DNA of 64,000 bases. Origin: Epilithonimonas tenax DSM 16811. Its GTDB lineage: Bacteria > Bacteroidota > Bacteroidia > Flavobacteriales > Weeksellaceae. Positions 8,905 through 18,470 of this stretch are shown here, piece by piece (positions within the stretch are counted from its first letter, which is position 1; the number at the start of each line of letters is the position of its first letter). A program made the translations under genes and the position numbers. Location of the stretch: assembly GCF_000428485.1 (NCBI RefSeq), contig NZ_AUAA01000003.1, positions 123,523 through 187,522 on the forward strand. Direction: 5' to 3'. The notes beneath the pieces were generated by a model. It had not been told where the DNA came from. It ran no database searches and saw only the letters and a program-made list of their open reading frames with translations.

Positions 8905-9381
8905 ATGGATATAAAAGACATTCAGAATCTTGTAAGATTTGTAGCAAAAGCAGGAGTTTCCGAAGTGAAATATAAAAATAAAGACTTCGAAATCTACATC
9001 AAAACACCACTTGGAGGCGAGCCTGTAAGCTATGTAACACCACAGGTTTCTTATCAAACTCCTTTTTCTGCACCGGCTGCAAGTCCAGTTTCTGCCTCTA
9101 ACGATCATTCTGAAGCAACAAACGCTTCTGATGACAGCAAATATATTACGATTAAATCCCCAATGATCGGAACTTTCTACAGAAAACCTTCTCCAGATAA
9201 AGAAGTTTTCGCAAACGTAGGCGATTCTGTAACAGAAGGGAAAGTAGTTTGCGTGATAGAAGCCATGAAGCTTTTCAACCAGATAGAATCAGAAGTTAGC
9301 GGAAAAATCGTGAAAATATTAGTAGAAGATGCTTCTCCTGTAGAATATGATCAACCATTATTTTTAGTTGACCCTTCTTAA
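8905..9381 (+). CDS. accB: Acetyl-CoA carboxylase biotin carboxyl carrier protein
   Basis: 158 residues: an N-terminal domain, a Pro/Ala/Ser linker at about 52-75, and a biotinyl domain with the target lysine Lys122 in EAMKL. It carries the carboxylated biotin between AccC and the AccA/AccD transferase in fatty-acid synthesis. accC follows after 96 nt; accA lies separately at 20044 and accD is not in the window. Confidence 0.97.
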   Translation: MDIKDIQNLVRFVAKAGVSEVKYKNKDFEIYIKTPLGGEPVSYVTPQVSYQTPFSAPAASPVSASNDHSEATNASDDSKYITIKSPMIGTFYRKPSPDKEVFANVGDSVTEGKVVCVIEAMKLFNQIESEVSGKIVKILVEDASPVEYDQPLFLVDPS

Positions 9382-9477
9382 GGAATTTTAGATGAAAGAT
9401 TATAAATTTTAGATGGAAATCGATTCGTTTAAAATTAATTTAAAATTCAAAATTTAAAATTTAAAATTTCTAAAAAG

Positions 9478-10836
9478 ATGTTCAAAAAAATATTGATCGC
9501 AAACCGTGGTGAGATCGCAATGCGAATCTTGCGTACGGCTAAGGAAATGGGAATCAAAACGGTAGCTGTTTACTCAACTGCCGATAAAGACAGTCTTCAC
9601 GTGCGTTTTGCGGACGAAGCAGTTTGCATTGGTCCACCAATGAGTAAAGACTCTTATCTTAAAATCCCCAATATCATTGCTGCTGCAGAAATTACGAATG
9701 CAGACGCCATCCATCCTGGTTACGGATTTCTTTCGGAGAACGCCAACTTCTCTAGAATATGTGCTAAAAACGGCATCAAATTCATTGGAGCCACCCCAGA
9801 ACAGATCGAAAAAATGGGAGACAAAGCCACGGCTAAGGCAACCATGAAAGCAGCCGGAATCCCTTGCGTTCCAGGCTCTGAAGGTTTGATCGATTCTTAC
9901 GAAGATGCTAAAAAAACCGCAAAAGAAACAGGCTATCCTGTCATGATCAAAGCTACTGCCGGAGGTGGTGGAAAAGGGATGAGAGCGGTTTGGAAAGAAG
10001 AAGATCTGAAAGAACATTGGGATTCTGCAATCCAGGAAGCTGTTGCAGCTTTTGGAAACGGCGGAATGTACATGGAAAAACTGATCGAAGAGCCAAGACA
10101 CATTGAGATCCAGGTTGCCGGAGATCAATTTGGTAAAGCTTGTCACCTTTCGGAAAGAGACTGTTCTATCCAAAGAAGAAATCAAAAACTGATCGAAGAA
10201 ACGCCTTCTCCTTTTATGACGGATGATCTTCGTGAAAGAATGGGTGCTGCAGCTGTAAAAGCGGCAGAATATATTTCTTACGAAGGGGTTGGAACGATAG
10301 AATTTTTGGTAGACAAACACAGGAATTTCTATTTCATGGAAATGAATACGAGAATCCAGGTGGAGCATCCAATTACAGAGCAAGTGGTTGATTTTGACCT
10401 GATTCGTGAGCAGATCTTATTAGCTGCAGGAACACCAATCAGCGGAAAAAATTATTATCCAAAAAGACATTCTATCGAGTGTAGAATCAATGCTGAGGAT
10501 CCTTACGCTGATTTCCGACCATCTCCGGGAAAAATTACGGAACTTAATATTCCTGGTGGAAACGGTGTACGAGTGGACACTCACGTCTATTCTGGCTACA
10601 CCATTCCTTCCAACTACGATTCTATGATTGCAAAATTAATCGTTACCGCTCAAACCAGAGAAGAATCGATTGCAAAGATGAAACGTGCTTTGGAAGAATT
10701 CTATATCGAAGGTGTGAAAACAACGATTGCTTTCCACAGACAATTATTAGAAAATGAAGATTTCTTAGCTGGAAATTACACGACTAAGTTTATGGAAGAC
10801 TTTGTCATGGACAGAAGTTTTGATAATCATATCTAA
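9478..10836 (+). CDS. accC: Biotin carboxylase subunit of acetyl-CoA carboxylase
   Basis: 452 residues. It starts with [14 protein letters not shown], has the ATP-grasp glycine loop GGGGKGMR near 163-170, the [12 protein letters not shown] segment, and the catalytic stretch [12 protein letters not shown] around 287-298. It carboxylates biotin on AccB using ATP and bicarbonate. Length and motifs are complete. Transcription stops at a hairpin just downstream. Confidence 0.97.
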   Translation: MFKKILIANRGEIAMRILRTAKEMGIKTVAVYSTADKDSLHVRFADEAVCIGPPMSKDSYLKIPNIIAAAEITNADAIHPGYGFLSENANFSRICAKNGIKFIGATPEQIEKMGDKATAKATMKAAGIPCVPGSEGLIDSYEDAKKTAKETGYPVMIKATAGGGGKGMRAVWKEEDLKEHWDSAIQEAVAAFGNGGMYMEKLIEEPRHIEIQVAGDQFGKACHLSERDCSIQRRNQKLIEETPSPFMTDDLRERMGAAAVKAAEYISYEGVGTIEFLVDKHRNFYFMEMNTRIQVEHPITEQVVDFDLIREQILLAAGTPISGKNYYPKRHSIECRINAEDPYADFRPSPGKITELNIPGGNGVRVDTHVYSGYTIPSNYDSMIAKLIVTAQTREESIAKMKRALEEFYIEGVKTTIAFHRQLLENEDFLAGNYTTKFMEDFVMDRSFDNHI

Positions 10837-10857
10837 AAAACATTACTTATATAGATT

Positions 10858-10890
10858 AAAATGCCTGACTGTAAAAGTTAGGCATTTTTA
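10858..10890 (+). terminator. Intrinsic terminator of accBC
   Basis: AAATGCCT and AGGCATTT pair, with further pairing towards the loop, then a T-rich tail. Confidence 0.75.
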
Positions 10891-10938
10891 TTTGCTTCTA
10901 TTGACATCAAATTTATTATTTTTACAAAAATTAAATTT

Positions 10939-12189
10939 ATGTCAACAGCAGTTCAGGAAAAAAATTCTCAATACTTCATCGACCTCGAAAATCAATATGG
11001 CGCACACAATTACCATCCGCTCCCTGTGGTTTTGGATCGTGGCGAAGGCGTTTTTGTCTGGGATGTGGAAGGTAAGAGATATTATGATTTTCTTTCCGCC
11101 TACTCTGCTGTGAATCAAGGGCATTCTCATCCAAAAATTGTGGAAGCATTGGTCAATCAGGCTAAAAAATTAGCACTTACGTCGAGAGCTTTCTATAATT
11201 CAAATCTTGGAGAATATGAGAAAAAGATCACTACTTTATTTGGTTTTGATAAAGTTCTTCCTATGAATTCTGGCGCAGAAGCTGTAGAAACAGCGGTAAA
11301 ACTGGCCAGAAAATGGAGTTATGAAGTCAAAGGAATTTCTGAAAATGCAGCAAAAATAGTAGTCTGTGAAAATAACTTCCATGGAAGAACGACGACAATT
11401 GTTTCTTTCTCAAATGATCCGGATGCTAATAAAAATTATGGACCTTTCACACCGGGATTTGTTAAAATTCCTTATAATGATCTTGAAGCCTTAGAGGAAA
11501 CTTTGAAAAATGATGCTCAGAATATTGCAGCATTTTTGGTTGAACCAATCCAAGGTGAAGCTGGTGTTTATGTTCCAGACGAGAATTATTTAAAAACTGC
11601 TTCCGAAATTTGTAAAAAATACAATGTGCTTTTTATAGCAGACGAAGTTCAAACCGGGATTGCAAGAACCGGAAGATTAATTGCTTGTCATCACGAAGAT
11701 GTACAACCTGATATTTTGATTTTAGGAAAAGCCCTTTCTGGTGGGATGTATCCTGTTTCTGCAGTCCTAGCCAATGACGAGATCATGAATGTTATCAAAC
11801 CTGGCCAGCACGGTTCTACTTTCGGTGGGAATCCCATTGCCTGCGCGGTTGCAATTGCCGCTTTGGATGTGGTTGCCAATGAAAACTTATCCGAAAGATC
11901 CGAAGAATTAGGAAAGCTTTTCCGTTCTGAGATCGAAAAAGTAATTGAGAAAACAGACCTAATCACAAAAGTTCGCGGAAAAGGCCTGCTGAATGCGATC
12001 TTAATAAACGATACGCCCGACAGCAAAACAGCTTGGAATCTTTGTGTTAAGATGAAAGAAAACGGGCTTCTTGCAAAACCTACTCATGGTAACATCATCA
12101 GATTAGCTCCGCCTTTAGTGATTACAGAAGAGCAACTGTTGGATTGTGTGAAAATTATTGAGACAACGGTTTTGGATTTCGAAAAGTAA
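10939..12189 (+). CDS. rocD: Ornithine--oxo-acid transaminase
   Basis: 416 residues of class III aminotransferase. The PLP lysine lies in ILGKALSGG near residue 264, and the preceding [14 protein letters not shown] motif binds the cofactor ring. The N-terminal [23 protein letters not shown] and [12 protein letters not shown] segments are those of ornithine aminotransferase rather than acetylornithine or GABA transaminases. It converts ornithine and 2-oxoglutarate to glutamate semialdehyde and glutamate. The next gene starts 2 nt after the stop. Confidence 0.93.
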   Translation: MSTAVQEKNSQYFIDLENQYGAHNYHPLPVVLDRGEGVFVWDVEGKRYYDFLSAYSAVNQGHSHPKIVEALVNQAKKLALTSRAFYNSNLGEYEKKITTLFGFDKVLPMNSGAEAVETAVKLARKWSYEVKGISENAAKIVVCENNFHGRTTTIVSFSNDPDANKNYGPFTPGFVKIPYNDLEALEETLKNDAQNIAAFLVEPIQGEAGVYVPDENYLKTASEICKKYNVLFIADEVQTGIARTGRLIACHHEDVQPDILILGKALSGGMYPVSAVLANDEIMNVIKPGQHGSTFGGNPIACAVAIAALDVVANENLSERSEELGKLFRSEIEKVIEKTDLITKVRGKGLLNAILINDTPDSKTAWNLCVKMKENGLLAKPTHGNIIRLAPPLVITEEQLLDCVKIIETTVLDFEK

Positions 12190-12191
12190 AA

Positions 12192-12971
12192 ATGCAAGAA
12201 CTGAAAGAAAAAGTAAGCGGACTCATCATCACTTTTAATGAAGAAAAAAATATTCGGGAAGTTCTTGAATGTTTTGACTTTTGTGATGAGATTATTGTTG
12301 TCGATTCTTTCAGCACAGATCAAACTTTAGAAATTGCAAATACATTCCCGAATGTAAAAATCCTTCAGAATACGTTTGAGGATTTCACAAAACAGAGGAA
12401 TTTAGCTCTAAATACGGCCAAAAATGATTGGGTTTTATTTTTGGACGGTGATGAAAGAATCACGTCTCAGCTACGGGAAGAAATCATTGAAACAGTAAAA
12501 AATCCTAATGCAAAAGATGCTTACTATTTTTACAGAACATTCTTTGTAGGAACGAAAAAAATAAATTTTTCCGGAACTCAAAATGATAAAAATTTCCGTT
12601 TGTTCAGAAAATCAAAAGCACACTATCTGGAAAACAAAAAGGTTCACGAAACATTAAAAGTCAATGGAACTACCGGAGTTCTGAAACACAAGCTTCTCCA
12701 TTATTCTTTTGAAAATTACGAATGTTTTAAAAATAAAATGTTGTCTTATGGAAAACTGAAAGGACAGGAACTTCAATTGAAAGGAGAAAAATATTCGGTC
12801 ATTGTACAATGGAGCAAAGTTATTTTTAAATTTTCCAAAACTTACTTTCTCAAGTTGGGATTCTTAGACGGCATGAACGGCTTGAAAATCAGCTACCTTC
12901 AAAGCTTATATGTATATGAAACTCACAAAACTCTGAATTTAAAAGCAACTGATATATTTAAAAACAATTAG
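12192..12971 (+). CDS. Family 2 glycosyltransferase (WaaE-like)
   Basis: 259 residues. N-terminal GT-A fold with GLIITFNEEKNI, VVDSFSTDQT and the DxD-type LDGDERI near 87-93. The overall pattern, including KNFRLFRK and a late helical tail, matches the LPS core beta-1,4-glucosyltransferase branch. It begins 2 nt after rocD and is probably co-transcribed, though the functions look unrelated. Acceptor sugar unknown. Confidence 0.85.
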   Translation: MQELKEKVSGLIITFNEEKNIREVLECFDFCDEIIVVDSFSTDQTLEIANTFPNVKILQNTFEDFTKQRNLALNTAKNDWVLFLDGDERITSQLREEIIETVKNPNAKDAYYFYRTFFVGTKKINFSGTQNDKNFRLFRKSKAHYLENKKVHETLKVNGTTGVLKHKLLHYSFENYECFKNKMLSYGKLKGQELQLKGEKYSVIVQWSKVIFKFSKTYFLKLGFLDGMNGLKISYLQSLYVYETHKTLNLKATDIFKNN

Positions 12972-13033
12972 AAAAAAATGCCGACTATTGAAGTAGCTAC
13001 TGGGCTAAAATAGCTTCAGTTTAAAATCATATT

Positions 13034-13903
13034 TTACGTCTTTACATAAACTGGCTTTTTGTTCTTAAAAAACTTATCAATAAGGTTTTTAAGTTTTTTT
13101 TGAGTACTAGATTCCTTCACCTGTATGGGAATTTGAGTAAGATCCTTTTCTTTCACCCGTTCTACTATTTCGCGAAAAGAATAATTTTTCATAAAGATTT
13201 CTTTCAGAAAATGGTCAATAATTCTGTTCCATTCATTTTTATTCCCCCAATAATGCCCAACGACTTGATAAGCAGGCTGTAATGCTGAATATTCATTCAG
13301 TCCTAAGGAGAAAGCAAACTGCTCTATTAGCCTTCTTGTTACACCATCAGCGCACATTGCATCATTAATTCCTAATGTTAATTCCAAACAATCGAAATGT
13401 CTGTTGGAAACCCCAATGAGTCCTGCATTCCACATTGCAGAATTTTCATCTATTTTAATATTATTATAGACTTTTCCATTCATCTGTTTCCACATCAACT
13501 TTTCGGTTTTTGTAGATAGACTGGATAGTTTTCCTTCTTCTATATGCATATAATTTTGTCCATTTTTCAAACCATCACGAAGCATATCCATATTCTGATA
13601 AAAAAAAGTATCACCATCTAAATATAGAATAGAATCCAAAGGATATTTTTGGGCAACCAACTGAAGTGCTTTAATTTTTACCCGCCAAAAAAATTTATAT
13701 ATTCCTTCCCATTCTATGATAAGATCCCGGCTGATTGGTATTATTTCTATGTTATCTTCAAAAGAGCTGAATAATAATGGATCTTCGGCAACAACGATAA
13801 TTCTGTCCTCAATGTTTTTACGAGACAAGGCTGTGTACATTGAAAAATAAACTTGCTGGTAGTTATCCAAATTGTTGCCAAATACTAAATATACAATATT
13901 CAT
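13034..13903 (-). CDS. Putative GT8-like glycosyltransferase
   Basis: 289 residues. It opens with a Rossmann-like strand (MNIVYLVFGNN), and ILYLDGDTFFYQN near 93-105 supplies a DxD metal-binding motif of nucleotide-sugar transferases. The VAEDPLLF and NAGLIGVSNRHF segments resemble family 8 enzymes. The C-terminal third is basic and ends PVYVKT. It points against the flanking genes and is AT-rich, as is common in surface polysaccharide genes. Confidence 0.7.
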   Translation of the reverse strand: MNIVYLVFGNNLDNYQQVYFSMYTALSRKNIEDRIIVVAEDPLLFSSFEDNIEIIPISRDLIIEWEGIYKFFWRVKIKALQLVAQKYPLDSILYLDGDTFFYQNMDMLRDGLKNGQNYMHIEEGKLSSLSTKTEKLMWKQMNGKVYNNIKIDENSAMWNAGLIGVSNRHFDCLELTLGINDAMCADGVTRRLIEQFAFSLGLNEYSALQPAYQVVGHYWGNKNEWNRIIDHFLKEIFMKNYSFREIVERVKEKDLTQIPIQVKESSTQKKLKNLIDKFFKNKKPVYVKT

Positions 13904-14123
13904 AAAATTCTTATTTAAAAGCCTTCCGAAGAATGGTAGATTGTGTTCTTATAAGGTCAAATTTAGTGAAAACCTGTAGATCTCAATTTTTTTTCGCTTG
14001 ATATATTTTTATTAAATTGCAGCATAAAAAATACGGCAAGTATAGCTATCTATAAAAGTCTTTGTTTCGTCTATAAATAAACGATTTTTTAAAAGATAAA
14101 TTTTTCTCAGCCACATCATTAGC

Positions 14124-15089
14124 ATGAATAATCATCCCCTGATAAGTCTAATCATCCCTTGTTATAATGCCGAACGGTCTTTGAAAAAATGTCTTAATTC
14201 TGTTATTCAGCAATCTTATATTAACTTAGAAATTATTATTATTGATGATGGATCTACCGACGGAACGTCAAGAATCTACGAAAAATTCCTAAGCAATGAT
14301 GAAAGAATAAAAATTTGTAAACAAGACAATGCAGGCGTTTCCAAAGCTAGAAATACAGGCGTAAAAGTAGCAACAGGTGAATACCTTTGTTTTGTAGATT
14401 CTGATGATTGGGTAGAACCTGACTATTGTTCGGAGCTATATGATTCACTTGTTAAAGAAAATGCGGATATTTCTATTATAGAGGCTTCTTACGAAGATGA
14501 GAACGGAAATGTTGTTTTTAACAAACCTATTTCCGAAGAGATGGTTTTTGACGGAAAAAGAGCTTTAGCCCTTTTATTGGAAGATAATGTCATACAAAGT
14601 CACCCTTGGGGTAAATTATACAAACTCTCTTTTTTTAACAATGTCAACTTTCCTGAAAATATAAAATGTTTTGAAGATTATTCAACACTATTCAAGATTT
14701 TTGATAAAGCGATAAAAGTTGTAAAATCGAACAAGAAGCTTTATCACTACATACAGCACGAAGATAGTCTTTCACACAATCTGTCTCCTGAAACTGCCTA
14801 CTATTTCTATTTATCGATCATGGATGTTTTCAAATTTTGGCAAAGCACGACAGAAGTCAAAAAAAACCCAAAGATTACAAAAAACATCGTTCGGAAACTA
14901 TTAATGGTTCTCAAGCGGATTCTTCGGCAGACCAACAAAGAGGAAATGAAAACTGAAAAGGAAAAAATGCGGCTGTCTTTCAAATCTTTTCTTAAATATC
15001 CAATCGCAGATATCGGTTTGGAATACTATTTCTACGTGCGTTTGTATTACTACTATCCAAATTTATACACGAAATTAATTTCAAAATAA
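14124..15089 (+). CDS. Family 2 glycosyltransferase
   Basis: 321 residues. Classical GT2 N-terminus LISLIIPCYNAE, IIIDDGSTDGTS near 38-49, NAGVSKARNTG, and the DSDDWV metal motif near 92-97. The C-terminal 120 residues are helical and basic and probably hold the acceptor site or membrane contact. It belongs to the surface glycan patch; no polymerase or flippase is in the window. Confidence 0.88.
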   Translation: MNNHPLISLIIPCYNAERSLKKCLNSVIQQSYINLEIIIIDDGSTDGTSRIYEKFLSNDERIKICKQDNAGVSKARNTGVKVATGEYLCFVDSDDWVEPDYCSELYDSLVKENADISIIEASYEDENGNVVFNKPISEEMVFDGKRALALLLEDNVIQSHPWGKLYKLSFFNNVNFPENIKCFEDYSTLFKIFDKAIKVVKSNKKLYHYIQHEDSLSHNLSPETAYYFYLSIMDVFKFWQSTTEVKKNPKITKNIVRKLLMVLKRILRQTNKEEMKTEKEKMRLSFKSFLKYPIADIGLEYYFYVRLYYYYPNLYTKLISK

Positions 15090-15169
15090 TGCTATCTATT
15101 ACGCCTTTTTCGGAAATCTCCCTGAATTGCAATGCAGGTTTCATAATTGAAAGATCTAAGGCAAATCAA

Positions 15170-16006
15170 TTATTTAGGCAAAGCATTACTTTTAAGTCTT
15201 GGCACAAATAATAGGAATAGACTAATCATCCATTTAAAAATCCGCCAGGCTACTGGATATTTTTTTATGTGCAAAACTTGCTTTACTCTTTTTGCCCGAG
15301 TTTCCTTAGCTAATTCTGCATCTTCTAGGAATGCCGGAAAATATTTGTTAAGCGTTGTCTCCCGTTCTTGTATATAAATAGGCAGGTTTTCCACCTTTGC
15401 AGAAATACCTGAAAAATCATAATAACAAATTTTGGTCTCCAAATACTTGTGTGAAACATTGTGAATACAAATCAGGACAATAAAAAACTCCCAATCTGCA
15501 CAAATTTTATATGCTTCATTATAAAAAAAATAATCGCTGAATAAAGATCTTTTTATGAAGACTGCCTGATGATTAAGACCGCCATCATAAAAGAAACCAA
15601 ATGTTAAATTTTCCGGCGCCTTTATCGTTTTTCTATAACCTTCATCATTAAAGAAAACAGAATCTCCATATAAAATATCAATATTAGACTCGAATTGATT
15701 TTGTATTTTTTCCAGAACATATTCATCATAAAAAAAATCACCACTATTCATAAAGATGATGTACTCTCCAGTAGATTTCCTGATACCTTTGTTCATAGCG
15801 TTATAAACTCCAGAATCCTTTTCACTAACCCAATAATCAATTTGGTTATTGCTTTCTATCAGCTCTTTACATCCATCTGTACTCCCTCCATCAATAACCA
15901 AAAATTCAAAATCAGACCAAGTCTGCTTTTTTATGGATTCAAAAGTTTTTATCAAACCTTCTTTATTATTGTAATTGATGGTAATGATTGTTAATCTAAC
16001 TGACAT
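15170..16006 (-). CDS. Family 2 glycosyltransferase
   Basis: 278 residues. Starts MSVRLTIITINYNN, then FLVIDGGSTDGCKEL, AMNKGIRKSTGEYI and MNSGDFF; the aspartate-poor DxD variant (NSGD) is common in the WcaA-like branch of GT2. The family usually makes outer-core or O-antigen linkages. The gene lies 13 nt downstream of the next glycosyltransferase and is co-transcribed with it. Confidence 0.88.
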   Translation of the reverse strand: MSVRLTIITINYNNKEGLIKTFESIKKQTWSDFEFLVIDGGSTDGCKELIESNNQIDYWVSEKDSGVYNAMNKGIRKSTGEYIIFMNSGDFFYDEYVLEKIQNQFESNIDILYGDSVFFNDEGYRKTIKAPENLTFGFFYDGGLNHQAVFIKRSLFSDYFFYNEAYKICADWEFFIVLICIHNVSHKYLETKICYYDFSGISAKVENLPIYIQERETTLNKYFPAFLEDAELAKETRAKRVKQVLHIKKYPVAWRIFKWMISLFLLFVPRLKSNALPK

Positions 16007-16019
16007 TGTATTTAAATTT

Positions 16020-17141
16020 TTAGGAAATTGCTTCTTGATACACCTTCAAACATTGTTCTGCAGCATCTTTCCAATTGTATTTTTTAACTTGCTCTAATCC
16101 TTTTTTAACAAACTCCTGTCTTAATTCTTTATTATCCAATAGCATTTGGATTTTATCTTTAAGATCTTCTTCTGAATTACTATCAAAATAAATCCCTGCT
16201 TCTCCCGCAATTTCTGGAAATGAACCGTGCTTTGTTAAAATAATTGGACAACCAGACGCCATTGCTTCTAAAACAGGAATACCGAACCCTTCATACAATG
16301 AGGGGAAAACAAATAACTCAGCATTCTTATAAAAATATCCTAGTTCATTTTCTTTAAAACTCTTCTGAATTATCTGCTTTTCTAGACACAGACTTTTAAT
16401 CCACTTCATTTCATCATCAATAAACTCCCCTCCACCTGCTGCAACAAGATTTAACTTGGGATTAGCTTTTAGCAAAGGAGTCATCACACTAACCAAAAAT
16501 CTAAAATTTTTATAATTGGCACGAGATCCCACGTATAAAATATAACTAGCAGGCAAATTAACTTTTACATTGGGCTTAATTTTTATTGAACTACCGTGGT
16601 ATATAACTTCTATTTTATCAGGCTCGATCTGAGGATAAAATTTGAGAATATCTTTCTTTGTATTGTTAGATACCGCTATTATTTTAGTTGCTTTTTTAAT
16701 CAATATTGATTTGAATTCAACAACATTATAAGGATCATTCTCAAAATATTGCGGCATCAGCTCATGAATCATATCATAGACCGTAAGAACAAAAGGCTTA
16801 CCATGAATTTTATCTAAGAAATAAGGATGATAATAGGTTGGCACAAACAAATCATAAGAATTCTCTTCAAAAATCTTATTGAGTAGTTGATCCGATTTTT
16901 TCTTTCTCAGCGATCTTGTACTGATTCTAAGTGCAGATAGGATATTGTAAAAGAAGTTAAGAGGTTTGTTATCAATTAATAAATCCGTATTTTTAAGATA
17001 AGCATTGTCAGATTGATAGAGTGGCAATACAATTTCTACATTCTTTTTCTTAGAAATAATAGAAAACACTTCCGTGTAATATCTTGATATTCCTCCGTAT
17101 GTCTGTTGATTAAAAATTTGTGGATCTAATAGTATTTTCAT
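16020..17141 (-). CDS. Family 4 (GT-B) glycosyltransferase
   Basis: 373 residues. N-terminal domain with QTYGGISRYYTEV (loop near the acceptor) and PFVLTVYDMIHE; C-terminal domain with ILYVGSRANYKN, the FPSLYEGFGIPVLEAMASGCP E-x7-E motif near 281-301 and GSFPEIAGEAG. These are hallmarks of retaining GT4 enzymes such as mannosyltransferases. It leads a two-gene minus-strand unit. The upstream region is extremely AT-rich, including a 12-A run, which suggests acquired DNA. Confidence 0.9.
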   Translation of the reverse strand: MKILLDPQIFNQQTYGGISRYYTEVFSIISKKKNVEIVLPLYQSDNAYLKNTDLLIDNKPLNFFYNILSALRISTRSLRKKKSDQLLNKIFEENSYDLFVPTYYHPYFLDKIHGKPFVLTVYDMIHELMPQYFENDPYNVVEFKSILIKKATKIIAVSNNTKKDILKFYPQIEPDKIEVIYHGSSIKIKPNVKVNLPASYILYVGSRANYKNFRFLVSVMTPLLKANPKLNLVAAGGGEFIDDEMKWIKSLCLEKQIIQKSFKENELGYFYKNAELFVFPSLYEGFGIPVLEAMASGCPIILTKHGSFPEIAGEAGIYFDSNSEEDLKDKIQMLLDNKELRQEFVKKGLEQVKKYNWKDAAEQCLKVYQEAIS

Positions 17142-17360
17142 AGATATTCCTTTTCATAAAGTCATAAAATTGCAAAGAAATTAAAAATGTTGTCATAAGA
17201 AATATTTTTAATACTATTTTTTTTAAAAAAAATTTAGTTTCAGAAACACTTTTCAGAAAAATTTCTGATGATTTTCTATAAATATTTTTTTGATATTTTT
17301 CTCCAATAAATAAAAAAAAAAAAAACAGATGCCTTTTTTAGAATTATTTTTTTCTAGCAT

Positions 17361-17560
17361 TTAATTTTCATTTTTCTCTCGCAAAACCTCAATCAATTGG
17401 TTTTTAGTTTCCAATAACTCCTTTAGAAGTTCTTTATTTTCAAGAAAAACATTTTCTATATTCCCAATTTCATTATTAGAAATATGATAGATTTTTGAAG
17501 GTTTTCGTTGTAATAATTCGAAATATCAACCTCCACTATTTTAGATATTTCGTTTAAGTG
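17361..17560 (-). pseudogene. Remnant of an HTH (XRE-type) regulator C-terminus
   Basis: Two adjacent frames on the minus strand together give a coherent tail: HLNEISKIVEVDISNYYNE, then after a frameshift KPSKIYHISNNEIGN and a Leu/Glu-rich coiled segment ending LREKNEN before TAA at 17361. This resembles the C-terminal half of small Bacteroidota XRE regulators. The N-terminal HTH is missing, so the gene is broken by a frameshift and a 5' deletion. Confidence 0.5.
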
Positions 17561-17827
17561 TTTAAAAGAAACGAAATTTACCTATTTCCTTTTAAACATG
17601 AAAATATGCTATATAATACTTCCTCTATTGCATTTGGAGATACTATTGGTCCTAATACTGAACTTATAAGACATATCTCAACAGGACAAATATACCTATC
17701 ACAAGGAAATACTTTTAGATATAGACCAGACATCAATGTTGCAAATAGATATAGGTTTAATTTAAGTGATGTCCGTCATGTTTCCAGTATAAGCAACTAT
17801 ATATTATCCATAACTATTACATTTTAA
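17558..17827 (+). CDS. Doubtful small ORF, no recognised family
   Basis: 89 codons with no signal peptide or motif and unusual composition for a soluble protein. It starts inside the HTH remnant. The only support is an intrinsic terminator on the same strand 120 nt downstream, which implies plus-strand transcription here. It may itself be the tail of a deleted gene. The rest of 17142-17990 is AT-rich DNA without genes. Confidence 0.25.
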   Translation: MFKRNEIYLFPFKHENMLYNTSSIAFGDTIGPNTELIRHISTGQIYLSQGNTFRYRPDINVANRYRFNLSDVRHVSSISNYILSITITF

Positions 17828-17946
17828 TTATATCAAAGACGATATTGTAAGAGTATTAAGATTAATTTTTAAATATAAAATTACATCGTTAAAAGAAACA
17901 ATAACATCTAATATTAAAAGAAATTATTTCTTGCATAAAATTATTT

Positions 17947-17975
17947 GGCAGCTCAAAATCGAGCTGCCTTTTTTT
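17947..17975 (+). terminator. Intrinsic terminator with no obvious gene upstream
   Basis: GGCAGCTC-AAAATC-GAGCTGCC followed by seven T. A perfect 8-bp stem on the plus strand, while the only well-supported neighbouring gene on that side is on the minus strand. Confidence 0.8.
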
Positions 17976-17990
17976 ATATTAAATAAAAGT

Positions 17991-18335
17991 TTACTCTCTA
18001 TCATACTCATCCTCCAACCTCACAATATCATCTTCTCCAAAGTAAGTTCCTGTCTGTACTTCTATGAAAACAACGGGTTTATCGCTAAGATTCATGATTC
18101 TGTGTTTTGCGCCCAACGGGATAAAAATACTTTGTCCGTAAGCTAACGGGATTTCCTCGCCATCCAAAACAATGGTTGCATTGCCTTCTATGATGGTCCA
18201 TTGTTCCTGTCTTTTGTAATGGAATTGGTAAGACAGTTTCTGTCCTGGGTTTACTTCAATTCTTTTCAATTTGTAATGAGGCTCATCTGCTAATACAAAA
18301 TATTTGCCCCAAGGTCTTTCTCCTATTTCTAACAT
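17991..18335 (-). CDS. Cupin, mannose-6-phosphate isomerase type II-like
   Basis: 114 residues from the ATG at 18335. A single cupin barrel: ERPWGKYFVL, PGQKLSYQFHYKRQEQWTIIEG (cupin motif 1, with His and Glu metal ligands) and IFIPLGAKHRIMN (motif 2). This matches the C-terminal domain of bifunctional mannose-1-phosphate guanylyltransferase/phosphomannose isomerase, here as a stand-alone protein. The frame opens at 18356, but the promoter covers that start. It may supply mannose for the nearby glycosyltransferases. Confidence 0.85.
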   Translation of the reverse strand: MLEIGERPWGKYFVLADEPHYKLKRIEVNPGQKLSYQFHYKRQEQWTIIEGNATIVLDGEEIPLAYGQSIFIPLGAKHRIMNLSDKPVVFIEVQTGTYFGEDDIVRLEDEYDRE

Positions 18336-18353
18336 CGTTGTTGTTTTAATGAG

Positions 18354-18361
18354 CAAAAGTA
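18354..18361 (-). promoter_or_regulatory. -7 element of the cupin gene
   Basis: TACTTTTG on the minus strand fits TAnnTTTG. Transcription would start near 18347, downstream of the longer ORF's ATG, so it decides the start at 18335. Confidence 0.55.
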
Positions 18362-18413
18362 CTATTTCAGAAAAGAATTACCAAATTCAAAAGGCAAAAT
18401 GCTCAGAATTTCT

Positions 18414-18421
18414 TAATTTTG
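18414..18421 (+). promoter_or_regulatory. -7 element of gltX
   Basis: TAATTTTG, predicting a leader of about 40 nt before the ATG at 18471. Confidence 0.45.
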
Positions 18422-18470
18422 CACCACAATTTTTTAGTCATGCAATGACTTGTAAAAATCAATTTTAATT

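Noticed and set aside
9574..10383. Long 269-codon ORF antisense to accC
   Set aside because: A shadow of accC: Phe/Ser/Arg-rich composition produced by its codon bias, with no start signals.
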